This document shows, in pieces, positions 34,621 to 43,448 of a stretch of DNA of 64,000 nucleotides (position 1 is its first letter; every line of letters starts with the position of its first letter). A program made the position numbers and the translations under genes. The DNA is from Rhodospirillales bacterium. Lineage in GTDB: Bacteria; Pseudomonadota; Alphaproteobacteria; Rhodospirillales; Defluviicoccaceae. Under the pieces are notes generated by a model, which saw only the letters and a program-made list of their open reading frames with translations, made no database searches and was not told the DNA's origin. Location: NCBI GenBank assembly GCA_016712595.1, contig JADJQT010000001.1, positions 2,043,501-2,107,500 on the forward strand, read 5' to 3'.

Positions 34621-35562
34621 TTGGCCAAACACTCGGCGGGCGGGCATTTTGGCGGGATTGACGCAGTGACGGACTTATCCGCGAACGGTCGAGAGAACGG
34701 CGAAGGCACGACGATCGTTCTGCACATGGTCTCCCATGCTTCCGGCGAGATGGTGGAGATGATCGCCCGCAACGCCGTCGCCCAGCTTGAAGGGGTACGC
34801 GTCGAACGGTACCTGTGGAAGATGGTGCGCAACCTGAGTCTGCTCCCCGATATTCTCGCCAAGATCGCGACGAGCCGGGGTTTCGTGTTTCACAGTATTG
34901 CAGCCACCGACATCCGTATGGCGCTGGAAGAGGGGTGCGAGCACCTGCGGGTTCCTTGCATGTTCGTGCTCGAGCCCTTTGTTGCGAAACTGGCGGAGTT
35001 CTCTGGGGCACCGATTCACTATCGCACGGCTGCACGCGACTACATCGACGAAGATTACTACCGCCGAGTAGAGGCGATGAAGTTCACCCTCGCGCATGAC
35101 GACGGGCTCGCCTCGGATCATCTGGACAACGCGGACGTGGTGCTCGTCGGCGTCTCGCGCGCGACCAAGACGCCCACGTGCATGTACCTCGCCTCGCGCG
35201 GGATCAAGGCGGCGAACGTGCCGCTCGTCCCGGATGTGCCCCTTCCCGAGGGGTTGCTTGCCTATCGCAACAAGGCGGGCGCGCCGCTTGTCGTCGGGCT
35301 GACGGTCAGGCCGCAGGTGCTGGCCGACATCCGCAGCGCGCGCCTGAAGCGTCTGAGCGAGGACAACGAGACGGTATACTCGGAGATCGAATCGGTCGCA
35401 CGCGAGGTCACCGAAGCCCGGCGACTCTGCCTGCGACAGGGCTGGAAGATCATCGATGTCACCGGGCGACCGATCGAAAACACCGCGGCGATCATCATTG
35501 ATCTGTTGCGCGAGCGCGGGATGCTGCATGATCTTCCGTCGGATCATACCGGAGCCGCGTGA
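34621..35562 (+). CDS. ppsR: PEP synthase / PPDK regulatory protein (bifunctional kinase-phosphorylase)
   Basis: A protein of about 300 residues of the DUF299 family. These enzymes use ADP to phosphorylate, and phosphate to reactivate, the catalytic threonine region of PEP synthase or pyruvate phosphate dikinase, controlling pyruvate-PEP cycling. The N-terminal motif VLHMVSHASGEMVE matches the family's HxVSDxTGET, and the P-loop is GVSRATKTPTCMYLA (about 177-191). The start is uncertain: the TTG at 34621 gives a 35-residue leader, a GTG at 34666 a shorter one, and neither has a strong ribosome-binding site. It follows the frameshifted SDR gene by about 70 bases. The window shows no PPDK or PPS gene. 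Confidence 0.92.
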   Translation: MAKHSAGGHFGGIDAVTDLSANGRENGEGTTIVLHMVSHASGEMVEMIARNAVAQLEGVRVERYLWKMVRNLSLLPDILAKIATSRGFVFHSIAATDIRMALEEGCEHLRVPCMFVLEPFVAKLAEFSGAPIHYRTAARDYIDEDYYRRVEAMKFTLAHDDGLASDHLDNADVVLVGVSRATKTPTCMYLASRGIKAANVPLVPDVPLPEGLLAYRNKAGAPLVVGLTVRPQVLADIRSARLKRLSEDNETVYSEIESVAREVTEARRLCLRQGWKIIDVTGRPIENTAAIIIDLLRERGMLHDLPSDHTGAA

Positions 35563-35837
35563 GCAGGCCGCGTCCTGGTGTCTTTGCGCCGACGGAATTT
35601 CAGCCGGTCCGGTGAGCCGCGCTACGCTTGCGCGCGAGAACCCGATGCGCGGGACCGCCAAATCGTCGCTGGCGGAAAGAAGGCCTTCACTATCTTGCGT
35701 TACCGTGGCGAGCGCCTCGCGCCGGAACGCTTGCTTCATTCCGGCCTTCGTCTAAAGAACGCGCCCGTCGATCCGCGACGGCCGCGCGTCCCGCCTGAAT
35801 GGTCATCCGGGCGGAAACCGAAACACGGGAGAGGGAT

Positions 35838-36806
35838 ATGAGCAACTTGGGGGATTTGAAGGACCGGGCGCGCGATCGATTTGCCCTGCTCGGCGGCGGG
35901 CGCTTCATCGTCCGGCTCGCGGGTGCTCTCGTCCTGCTGATCGTTCTTTATTACGTGGTTGGCGCGATCTGGGTAAGCCGGATCGATGACGATCTGGCGT
36001 TTGAGCCCAAACGGACGACGGCAGGCGGCAGCTACACTGTCGATATGGCTGCCGGGTTGATCGAACGGGAGGTCGACGAGCACGGCTGGACGGCAAATGA
36101 CCCGTTTTTCCTACCCGGCGCGGTACTCGACAACATGCCGAACTATCAGCAGGGGATCATGTATGCGCTCAGCCGGTTCGGTACGGTGCTGACCGAACAG
36201 CTCGCCCGTTCGCGCGGCACCTCGGCGGTTGATCCCGATGTCGATCGTGCCAGTGGCCTGTTGCGCTATCCCGGCACGGTGTGGCTGTTCGACTGGAAGA
36301 CGTCCTTTGGTCCGACGGCGTCGTCGGAAAGCCAGTACCGGGCCGCCTACAAGGCGCTGATCGCCTACAACGAGCGCATCGCCAAGGGTGAGGCGACATT
36401 CGATCGCCGGGCCGACAACCTGATTGAGGCCCTCGAGCGTTTTGCCAGCGACCTCGGCTCGGCCTCGGGCGTGATCGACGAGCATCTCATCAATGACGCA
36501 GGCTTTCCGTTCAGCTTTACCGTCGATGACATCTTTTACCAGACCAAGGGGCGCCTTTACGCATACTACCTGCTGCTTGAGGGGCTGGGCCGGGATTTCG
36601 AGCAGATCATTGCCGAACGCAACCTGCAGGTCGTCTGGAATCAAATGATCGACAGCGCGCGGGAGGCCGCCGGCCAGAGCGTCTGGGTGGTGCTCAACGG
36701 CGGGACCTCCAGCCAGTTCGTGCCGAGCCACTTGGCAAGCCAGGGCTTTTTGCTATTGCGCTTGCGCACCGAGATCCGCGAGGTCGAGAGCGTACTGCAG
36801 AAATAG
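35838..36806 (+). CDS. DUF2333 family membrane-anchored protein
   Basis: A 322-residue protein with one N-terminal transmembrane span (LAGALVLLIVLYYVVGAIWV) and a periplasmic domain. Characteristic pieces are RIDDDLAF, NDPFFLPGAVLDNMPNYQQG and LFDWKTSFGPTASSESQY, as in the DUF2333 family of uncharacterised alphaproteobacterial and gammaproteobacterial proteins. The ATG at 35838 has GGGAGAGGG upstream; an earlier in-frame ATG at 35799 is less likely. It is a single gene between the PEP synthase regulator and a long non-coding stretch. Confidence 0.88.
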   Translation: MSNLGDLKDRARDRFALLGGGRFIVRLAGALVLLIVLYYVVGAIWVSRIDDDLAFEPKRTTAGGSYTVDMAAGLIEREVDEHGWTANDPFFLPGAVLDNMPNYQQGIMYALSRFGTVLTEQLARSRGTSAVDPDVDRASGLLRYPGTVWLFDWKTSFGPTASSESQYRAAYKALIAYNERIAKGEATFDRRADNLIEALERFASDLGSASGVIDEHLINDAGFPFSFTVDDIFYQTKGRLYAYYLLLEGLGRDFEQIIAERNLQVVWNQMIDSAREAAGQSVWVVLNGGTSSQFVPSHLASQGFLLLRLRTEIREVESVLQK

Positions 36807-36936
36807 GGGGGCGGGGCAGGGCGCGGTGAGCACACGCGAACCGCACCGATCGATGCCGCAACGCGCGCGATCGTTCCCCCGCCCGCCGGTGCCGAAGAAG
36901 CTACACGAGCGGCATGGCCCGGACGAATCCGGTGCC

Positions 36937-37001
36937 GAGGCATGCCGAGTGGAGTGCGTCGTTTGCGGTCCGGTTCGCAGTTGCTCACCGCACTCTACGG
37001 G
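36937..37001 (+). repeat. Degenerate direct repeat, copy 1
   Basis: A 65-base unit starting GAGGCATGCCGAG and ending CACTCTACGGG. It aligns without gaps to the copy at 37363-37427 at roughly three quarters of positions. The end contains a short inverted repeat (TGCGGT ... ACCGCA) like those of dispersed REP-type elements. Confidence 0.55.
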
Positions 37002-37362
37002 TTTCCCTACGCGGCGGATCGAGGCGTAGATCGGGACGGCTTTGTTCCAAGTTACGCCCGGTAAGGTGTCAGTTCTGACCAATTAAGTCATTGAAACGAC
37101 GAAATTATCCGCAGCAGAAGAGGCCATCTGTCATCGTGCGTCATCATTTGTCGTCAATGCTCTGCCTTTACGCCATTTAAGAACAAAACGAGAATATACC
37201 CTGGCGAAAGGTGTCCGTCAACGCAAGTACACCTGTCGATCGCAACGCCGCCGCCACGGCCCGGCGGCGCTTCCACGTATTCACCCGCCCGTACCAAAGT
37301 CCCCCTGCGACCAGCATGGCCGGGACCAACCTGGCACTGGCGGGAGGGGCGGAATTGGAGGC

Positions 37363-37427
37363 AAGGCATGCCAAGCGGCTTCGGTCGCTTGCGGTGCGGT
37401 GCGCGTTCGCTTACCGCACCCTACGGG
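37363..37427 (+). repeat. Degenerate direct repeat, copy 2
   Basis: A 65-base unit starting AAGGCATGCCAAG and ending CGCACCCTACGGG, matching copy 1 some 426 bases upstream. It carries the inverted repeat TGCGGT ... ACCGCA. The GTAGGGTGCGGT-type core on the other strand resembles widespread REP-like palindromes in GC-rich proteobacteria. Confidence 0.55.
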
Positions 37428-37657
37428 CTGAGGCATTGTCGCTCCGGACCGGGCAGAGCCGTAGTTTGAAATCACGCGTTTCGCCATTTACGTTGCTTGG
37501 CCGTCGCCGAAAGCGGAAGCTGCTTATGTTCATTGAGGGAGAGGCGCGGACATTAGGGCAACGCCCATAATCCGCGCATGTCTACTTATCTGGAGCCTAG
37601 AAGCATGCGTCGGAATACGCCTTGGCTCTTCCGACTACGCCAGTTGCGCCGCCGCCG

Positions 37658-38191
37658 CTAGGCGGAGATGGGCTGCGCTTTCACCGGATCGAGCATCGCA
37701 GTAATCGTCTTGAAGACGTCGCTGAGCCGCAGGATACCAACAATATTTTTGTCACGCATGACCAGTAAGGATAGAAAATTGCCGTGAACCATCTGGTGAG
37801 CGGCTTGATCCAGCGGCGCATCCTCCTCGATCGTCTCGGCGCTGGTATGGTCACGCAGCAGATCTCTGACACTGATGGTGTGCGACTTCTCTGCCAGATT
37901 GGCGAACATTGGATGTGTCCAGGAGAAATATTCGTCGACCATGACCAGGGGGTCGAACGAACGGGAGTAGCGCGGCTCCAACCCGCGCAGAATGTACCAT
38001 TGCGACAGTTTGCCGACGACGCGGCCGTCCGAAGCCTGCACGAGGACGGCGCGGTCCCTTGGCCGGGACGGATCGGCTAGGGGGCCGACCATCGCCTTCT
38101 CCAATGCCTTGGCGGCATCGTACAGCGACGCGGTGTCCGGAACGCGGGTGTACTCTTCGAGCGGGACCATCAGGTCCTTAACGATCCGCAT
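37658..38191 (-). CDS. CBS-domain protein
   Basis: A 177-residue protein with two CBS motifs. The first starts with RIVKDLMVPLEEYTRVPDTA and covers a VLVQASDGRVVGKLSQWYIL strand pair; the second contains VRDLLRDHTSAETIEEDAPL and SLLVMRDKNIVGILRLSDVF. CBS pairs bind adenine nucleotides and sense energy state. No effector domain is attached, so it would act on another protein. It sits alone after the non-coding stretch, divergent from lpdA. Confidence 0.88.
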   Translation of the reverse strand: MRIVKDLMVPLEEYTRVPDTASLYDAAKALEKAMVGPLADPSRPRDRAVLVQASDGRVVGKLSQWYILRGLEPRYSRSFDPLVMVDEYFSWTHPMFANLAEKSHTISVRDLLRDHTSAETIEEDAPLDQAAHQMVHGNFLSLLVMRDKNIVGILRLSDVFKTITAMLDPVKAQPISA

Positions 38192-38454
38192 TGAACCTTT
38201 CTCCCTTTGTTACTCTCGGCATGACCAGGCTTCGATCCATTGCCGTTTTGGAAAACGTCTTAATCTTGACTTCCAGTGTACTGCGAAACAGTCGCTGCCG
38301 CCACCGGCGCCCACCGGCAGGCTTGCGATGGGGGGGGCAGTGCGCTAGTGAAGATCCTCCCTCGCGGAAGGGGCGGGCGGCGGCGCACGATGATGAGCGT
38401 CCTGCGATCTTCGTCGCGGTAAATCCAAACGTTTGACCGGCCGGGGCAGCAGCG

Positions 38455-39867
38455 ATGAGCGATGATCAGTTCGATGTGGTGGTGATCGGTGGCGGCCCGG
38501 GCGGCTACGTGGCGGCGATCCGGGCGGCGCAGCTCGGCATGCGGGTGGCATGTGTCGAAAAGCGCTCGACCTTGGGTGGCACCTGCCTGAACGTGGGGTG
38601 CATCCCCTCGAAGGCGCTGCTGCAGTCCTCCCACCTCTACGAGGAGGCGGCCAAGGAATTCGCCCATCACGGCATCAAGGTCGAGGGCGTCGGCTTCGAT
38701 CTCGAAGCGATGCTGGCCCGCAAGACCAAGGTGGTGCAGACCCTGACCCAGGGCATTGCCGGCCTGTTCAAGAAGAACAAGGTCGAGCACGTGCTCGGCC
38801 ACGGCACAATCCTCTCGGCCGAGGAGGTCAGCGTCACGCCCGAGAATGGCGGCGATGCGCGCGTGCTGCGAGCCGAGAACATCGTCATCGCCACCGGCTC
38901 CGACGTCGCGCGGCTGCCCGGCATCGAGATCGATGAAAAGCGCATCGTCAGTTCGACCGGTGCGCTGTCGCTCGAACGGGTGCCGCAGCACCTGGTGGTG
39001 ATCGGCGGCGGGTTCATCGGCATCGAACTCGGCTCGGTATGGCGCCGGCTGGGCGCGCAGGTCACCGTCGTCGAGTTCCTCGATCAGATCATGGCCGGCA
39101 TGGACGGCGAGGTGGCCAAGTCCATGCTTCGCATCCTGCAGAAACAGGGCATGGCCTTCAAGCTCGCGACCAAAGTGACCGGCGCCAACCTCGGCGAGGC
39201 AGGGGTCTCTCTCACCGTCGAGCCGGTCAAGGGCGGCGACGGCGAGACGATCGAAGCGGACGTCGTGCTGGTCTCCGTCGGGCGGCGGCCGAACACTGAC
39301 GGACTGGGGCTCGCCAACGTTGGTATTACCCCGGATCATCGGGGCTTCATTGCCGTCGACCATGACTTTCAAACCAACGTTTCCGGGATCTTCGCCATTG
39401 GCGACGTCATCGGCGGCAAAATGCTGGCGCACAAGGCCGAAGAGGAAGGCGTTGCGGTCATGGAACTGATCGCCGGCGAAAGCGGCCACGTCAATTACGA
39501 AGCGATTCCGGGCGTCGTCTATACGTGGCCGGAAGTGGCGGCGGTCGGCCGAACCGAGGAGCAACTCAAGGCCGACGGCATTGCTTATAAGGTCGGCAAG
39601 TTTCCCTTCACCGCTAACAGCCGGGCGCGGTGCAATGCCGAGACGGACGGCTTCGTGAAAATCCTCGCCGACGCCGCGACCGATCGCATTCTCGGCGCCC
39701 ATATCATCGGCCCCGAGGCCGGCGACCTCATCCAGGAACTGGTCGTCGCCATGGAATTCGCCGGCTCGGCGGAAGATGTTGCCCGCTCCAGTCACGGCCA
39801 TCCGGGGCTTGCCGAGGCGATGAAGGAAGCGGCGCTCGCCGTCGATGGCCGGGCGATCCACATCTGA
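38455..39867 (+). CDS. lpdA: Dihydrolipoyl dehydrogenase
   Basis: A 470-residue flavoprotein, the E3 subunit of 2-oxoacid dehydrogenase complexes, which reoxidises lipoamide and reduces NAD. Visible features are the FAD motif VVVIGGGPGGYVAAI, the redox-active disulfide GGTCLNVGCIPSK (cysteines 44 and 49), the NAD motif VVIGGGFIGIELGSVW, the FAD motif FAIGDVIGG and the catalytic histidine segment SSHGHPGLAEAM near the C-terminus. The length is standard. No E1 or E2 gene is in the window, so which complex it serves is unknown. Confidence 0.96.
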   Translation: MSDDQFDVVVIGGGPGGYVAAIRAAQLGMRVACVEKRSTLGGTCLNVGCIPSKALLQSSHLYEEAAKEFAHHGIKVEGVGFDLEAMLARKTKVVQTLTQGIAGLFKKNKVEHVLGHGTILSAEEVSVTPENGGDARVLRAENIVIATGSDVARLPGIEIDEKRIVSSTGALSLERVPQHLVVIGGGFIGIELGSVWRRLGAQVTVVEFLDQIMAGMDGEVAKSMLRILQKQGMAFKLATKVTGANLGEAGVSLTVEPVKGGDGETIEADVVLVSVGRRPNTDGLGLANVGITPDHRGFIAVDHDFQTNVSGIFAIGDVIGGKMLAHKAEEEGVAVMELIAGESGHVNYEAIPGVVYTWPEVAAVGRTEEQLKADGIAYKVGKFPFTANSRARCNAETDGFVKILADAATDRILGAHIIGPEAGDLIQELVVAMEFAGSAEDVARSSHGHPGLAEAMKEAALAVDGRAIHI

Positions 39868-39939
39868 GCCCCGTCTCTCGCCGATGTCCAAGTCGGGGCA
39901 AGACGGTTCGCCCGCGTCGCCACCGGTGAACATGCCCTC

Positions 39940-41181
39940 GTGCACGGCCGTCTGCTGATCCTATCGCTGTGCGCTGCCGAAGTGCTGACCATGGCCGGAG
40001 TGTTCGCCTTTCCGGCGTTGCTTCCGAACTTCGTCGACGAATGGAGACTTTCGAATACCGAGGCCGGTTGGATTTCCGGCCTCTATTTCGCCGCGCATGC
40101 GCTCAGCGCGCCGCCGATCGTAGCGCTGACCGATCGCATCGATGCGCGGCGTATCTACGTCGCCGGCGCGCTCCTCGCGGCGCTGGCCGCCGTCGGCTTC
40201 TCCCTCTTCGCCGATGGCTTCTGGTCGGCTCTGACCTTCCGGGTTCTCGCCGGAATCGCGCTGGCAGCCACTTACATGCCGGGGTTGCGTCTCCTCGTCG
40301 ATCGTTATCGCGGCGAGACGCCATCTCGTGCCATATCGTTCTATACGGCGAGCTTCAGTCTCGGTACGGCGTTCTCGTTCTTCCTTACCGGCCAGTTGGC
40401 CACGGAATTCGGCTGGCGCGCGGCCTTCGCGGCGACTGCGGCGGCGGCGTTGATCGCCGCCGTTGTGCCACTGGCGCTCGGCCCCGCCTTGCCCGAGCAC
40501 GCTCCGGTTGACCGCACCGGAGATGGACGCGGCGTGCTTGGCGTCCTCGATATTCGCCCGGTTCTCGCCAACCGTGCCGCGCTGTCCTACATCGTGAGCT
40601 ACGGTGTTCATTGCTGGGAACTGTTTGCGCTGCGCTCCTGGCTCGTCGCGTTCCTGTCGTTCTGCGTCGGCCTGCAGGCAGGAACGCCCGCCGCATGGAT
40701 CGCGCCGACGACGGTGGCGACGCTCAGCGGCCTGGTGGCGATGGCCGCCAGCATCGGCGGCAACGAGCTGGCCCTTTCCTTCGGCCGTCGGCGGTTGATC
40801 GCCCTCGTCATGGTCGCGTCGGCCGCCGCCGCTGCCGGCATCGGCTTCACGGTGTCCTCGCCCTACGCGCTTGTCGTCGGTCTCGCGCTGGCCTACACGC
40901 TCCTCGTTCAGCTTGACTCGGCGGCCCTGACCGCGGGTTCCGTCGAAACGGCGTTGCCGGGTCAGCGGGGGGCGACGCTTGCACTGCATTCGCTGTTCGG
41001 CTTCGGCTGCGCCGGAATAGGTCCGGTCGTCTTCGGCCGGGTGCTCGACGCAAGCGGCGGCGGTGGGACCGCTTCGTCCTGGGGGCTGGCTTTTCTGTCC
41101 GTGGCCGTCGTAGGGACGCTGGGCCCGTTGGCGCTCTTCCTGTTGCCACTTCGCCTCGCACCGCCCGGCGATAAAAACTGA
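39940..41181 (+). CDS. MFS transporter
   Basis: A 413-residue membrane protein with twelve predicted spans in two halves. After the second span it carries VALTDRIDARRIYVAGALLAAL, the loop 2-3 MFS motif (D-R-x-x-x-R-R), and the second half has LALSFGRRRLIALVMVASAA at the equivalent loop. The start is a GTG at 39940, 73 bases after lpdA. The substrate cannot be read from the sequence; no regulator or enzyme gene hints at it. Confidence 0.85.
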   Translation: MHGRLLILSLCAAEVLTMAGVFAFPALLPNFVDEWRLSNTEAGWISGLYFAAHALSAPPIVALTDRIDARRIYVAGALLAALAAVGFSLFADGFWSALTFRVLAGIALAATYMPGLRLLVDRYRGETPSRAISFYTASFSLGTAFSFFLTGQLATEFGWRAAFAATAAAALIAAVVPLALGPALPEHAPVDRTGDGRGVLGVLDIRPVLANRAALSYIVSYGVHCWELFALRSWLVAFLSFCVGLQAGTPAAWIAPTTVATLSGLVAMAASIGGNELALSFGRRRLIALVMVASAAAAAGIGFTVSSPYALVVGLALAYTLLVQLDSAALTAGSVETALPGQRGATLALHSLFGFGCAGIGPVVFGRVLDASGGGGTASSWGLAFLSVAVVGTLGPLALFLLPLRLAPPGDKN

Positions 41182-41326
41182 CCTACTTTCGCATCAAAGC
41201 GTCGTGAATTTCGTCAGGATACACATACTATTTCAATATAATTAAGAAATTATAAATTTTAATCCCCTGTTAACGACTGTTGCCGTTATATGGCGCAAAT
41301 AAAACTCTTACCAGGGTGGCAATACG

Positions 41327-41650
41327 ATGAGACTTGCGCTTGCGATTGCTTATATAATGATCGGATTGGTTCAGATGTCGGTAATCATGTCCGGTCTCGA
41401 AACCGTGCAGAATCTGCCGATGACGGTGGCCGCACCGGTGGCATTGTTTGTCGCCTATATTCCACTCGCCGGCACGCTCGCCGCCATCGTCAGCGCCGTC
41501 GCGGCTTGGAACTGCTCGTGGCTCGTGGCAGGTCTGATCTTTGCGCTGCCGAGTGTGGCGATTGTGGCCATCGGCCACCTCGGTGCCCTGCCGGCGCCGC
41601 AGCGCCTGGGTGGTCCGGTCAGCCGCATTCCCGCGGTGGCGATGGTCTGA
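41327..41650 (+). CDS. Small multi-span membrane protein of unknown function
   Basis: A 107-residue protein with three likely membrane segments: ALAIAYIMIGLVQMSVIMSG, VAAPVALFVAYIPLAGTLAAI and SWLVAGLIFALPSVAIVAIG. The ATG follows an AGGGTGG ribosome-binding site. The 145 bases before it are strikingly A+T-rich (a run around 41220-41270 that includes TATTTCAATATAATTAAG), consistent with a strong promoter. No family is recognised. It converges on xerC. Confidence 0.7.
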   Translation: MRLALAIAYIMIGLVQMSVIMSGLETVQNLPMTVAAPVALFVAYIPLAGTLAAIVSAVAAWNCSWLVAGLIFALPSVAIVAIGHLGALPAPQRLGGPVSRIPAVAMV

Positions 41651-41678
41651 TCCGGCCTGGATTAATTCCTTACTGCTG

Positions 41679-42662
41679 TCAATGGCCCGCGGGCCGCTTT
41701 GCCCGCGGGTGTGCCGCACGATGGACGGCCGTCAGCCGCGCCCGGTCGACGTCGGTGTAGCGCTGCGTCGTCCGCAAGGACGCATGCCCCAGAAGTTCTT
41801 GGATCGCACGCAGATCGCCGCCGCCGGTAAGAAGATGGGTCGCGAAGGAATGCCGGAGCGCGTGGGGCGTTGCCGAGTCCGGCAGGCCGAGATGTCCGCG
41901 CAGCCGGCGCATTTGCCGTTGCGCGACCGCCGCGTCGAGCCGCCCGCCGCGCACGCCGATGAAGAGCGGCGCTTGCGGCCCGTTATCCCCCGGACAGACG
42001 CACAGATACGCCGCAACCGCGTCACGGACCGCAGGGAGCACGGGGACGATCCGTTCCTTGCCACCCTTGCCGACGACGCGCAGCACGTCCCGCCCGATAA
42101 CCTCGCCCCTGTCAAGCGCCAGCGCTTCTCCGATGCGTAGGCCGCAGCCATAGAGCAGCGTCAGCAAGGCAATATCACGCCGCCCGACCCAGGGTTCGTC
42201 CGATACCTCGGCGACGGTGCCGAGCGCATCCAGTGCATCGCGTTCGCTGAGAGGTCGCGGCAGGGAGCGTGGCAGCCGCGGCGTCCGCACGGCATGCACC
42301 GCCGGCGCTTGCACGATGCCCCGGCGGTCGAGGAAGCGAAAGAAGCTGCGGATCGTCGCCATTGCCCGCGCCGTCGACGTCCGCGCGTAGCCTTCGGTGC
42401 CCCGCGCCGCGAGATAGGCACGGATATCGGCGGGAACCAGGTTGGCAAGTGCCGCGAGATCGGGGGGGCCGCCGAGGTGGCGGGCAAGAAAGCTCATGAA
42501 CGCCGCCAGGTCGTGCTGATACGCCTCCCGGGTGTTGACCGCGAGCCGACGCTCTGCGGTCAGCCAGTCGCGCCACGCACCGATCGCCCCGGCAACGTCG
42601 GTCTTGACGGGCAGGGGCCCGAATGTGGTCAGGCAGGGATGGGCAGAAGACGCACGAGACAC
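41679..42662 (-). CDS. xerC: Tyrosine recombinase XerC
   Basis: A 327-residue site-specific recombinase that resolves chromosome dimers at dif together with XerD. The N-terminal SAM-like DNA-binding domain covers about residues 25-110 (LAVNTREAYQHDLAAFMSFL). All catalytic residues are present: Arg176 in CGLRIGEAL, Lys202 in GKGGKERIVP, His267 and Arg270 in PHALRHSFATHLL, His293 in LLGHASLRTTQRY and nucleophile Tyr302. The GTG start at 42662 lies 34 bases inside the DUF484 gene, the arrangement usual in proteobacteria. Confidence 0.95.
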   Translation of the reverse strand: MSRASSAHPCLTTFGPLPVKTDVAGAIGAWRDWLTAERRLAVNTREAYQHDLAAFMSFLARHLGGPPDLAALANLVPADIRAYLAARGTEGYARTSTARAMATIRSFFRFLDRRGIVQAPAVHAVRTPRLPRSLPRPLSERDALDALGTVAEVSDEPWVGRRDIALLTLLYGCGLRIGEALALDRGEVIGRDVLRVVGKGGKERIVPVLPAVRDAVAAYLCVCPGDNGPQAPLFIGVRGGRLDAAVAQRQMRRLRGHLGLPDSATPHALRHSFATHLLTGGGDLRAIQELLGHASLRTTQRYTDVDRARLTAVHRAAHPRAKRPAGH

Positions 42663-43366
42663 GCTTCGAGCACCTTGGCGAGGAAGCGCAGCAACTCTGT
42701 TCCTTGTCGCGGATGAAAGGCGCCGTCGTCACGGCAGCCGAAGGCGAGCAGAGCCGGCGGCGCGTCCTCGCTCCAGCGAACGCGAGCCAGAGCCGCCGAG
42801 CCGACAAGACCGGCGGCCGCGCCAAAAATCGTCCCGTCGTCCGCCATCTCGCGATAAAGGGCGACGTCGCGACCGGCACCGACGAAGCGGTCGACATCGC
42901 CTCCGCGCAGCCGGCCGATGCCGCCGATCATCAATTCCAAACCGGGGGCCGGCTCGACGTTGAGCACGGCGACGTCGACGTCGAGGACGATCGGCAGATC
43001 GTCGGTGACCGTCCGGACGAGCGAATCGAGGTCGGGGGCGGCGACGAGCGCAAGCGCGGCAGCGTGGGTTCGTCCCTGGATCGCGAGGTTGGCGCGGCTG
43101 GTCTCGATGACCTCGTTGGCGCAGTCACGCAGACCGGCGATCTCGTCGCGTAGGCTCTCGACCATGAAGCGCTGCATGTCGACGACGGTATCGCCGCTCC
43201 ATCGCGCCGGGGGCACCATCGCCTGCAGCAACCCGGCGCGCTGGGTGAAGAATTCCGGATGCCGTTGCAGATAGGCGATGACCTGTGTGTCCGACAGGCC
43301 GTCGTCGTGGCCGGCCTCGTCCTCGGCCAGCGCCGCCTGCGATCGGTTCTCATTGTCCTTGTTCAT
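42629..43366 (-). CDS. DUF484 family protein
   Basis: A 245-residue GAF-like protein. The N-terminal segment VIAYLQRHPEFFTQRAGLLQAM and the following RFMVESLRDEIAGLRD coiled coil define the DUF484 family, which is regularly found just upstream of xerC. Its biochemical role is not established. It overlaps xerC by 34 bases, so the two are translated together. It is divergent from priA with about 80 bases between them. Confidence 0.93.
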   Translation of the reverse strand: MNKDNENRSQAALAEDEAGHDDGLSDTQVIAYLQRHPEFFTQRAGLLQAMVPPARWSGDTVVDMQRFMVESLRDEIAGLRDCANEVIETSRANLAIQGRTHAAALALVAAPDLDSLVRTVTDDLPIVLDVDVAVLNVEPAPGLELMIGGIGRLRGGDVDRFVGAGRDVALYREMADDGTIFGAAAGLVGSAALARVRWSEDAPPALLAFGCRDDGAFHPRQGTELLRFLAKVLEACLVRLLPIPA

Positions 43367-43448
43367 AAAGACCGTATAGCAGATTACCTCACCTGCGACG
43401 AAACGCTAAACGAGCGGCGAGAGCAGTGAGGGTATTTAAACGCGGGCG

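Larger units (their letters stand above)
36807..37657. other. 850-base intergenic stretch with no convincing gene
   Basis: Open frames in this stretch have no ribosome-binding sites and read as proline/arginine-rich noise. A 65-base sequence occurs twice in direct orientation (listed separately). The stretch from 37060 to 37200 is A+T-richer than the rest and could contain promoters, but none points at a nearby gene. Confidence 0.6.

Noticed and set aside
36937..37427. Two-copy repeat as the start of a CRISPR array
   Set aside because: There are just two degenerate copies, 426 bases apart, with no regular spacing and no cas genes.
38260..39945. Open frame of 561 codons on the minus strand
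   Set aside because: It is antisense to lpdA, whose motifs are all intact.
41679..42662. Tyrosine recombinase as a phage or island integrase
   Set aside because: Its size, overlap with DUF484 and place beside priA identify it as housekeeping XerC.
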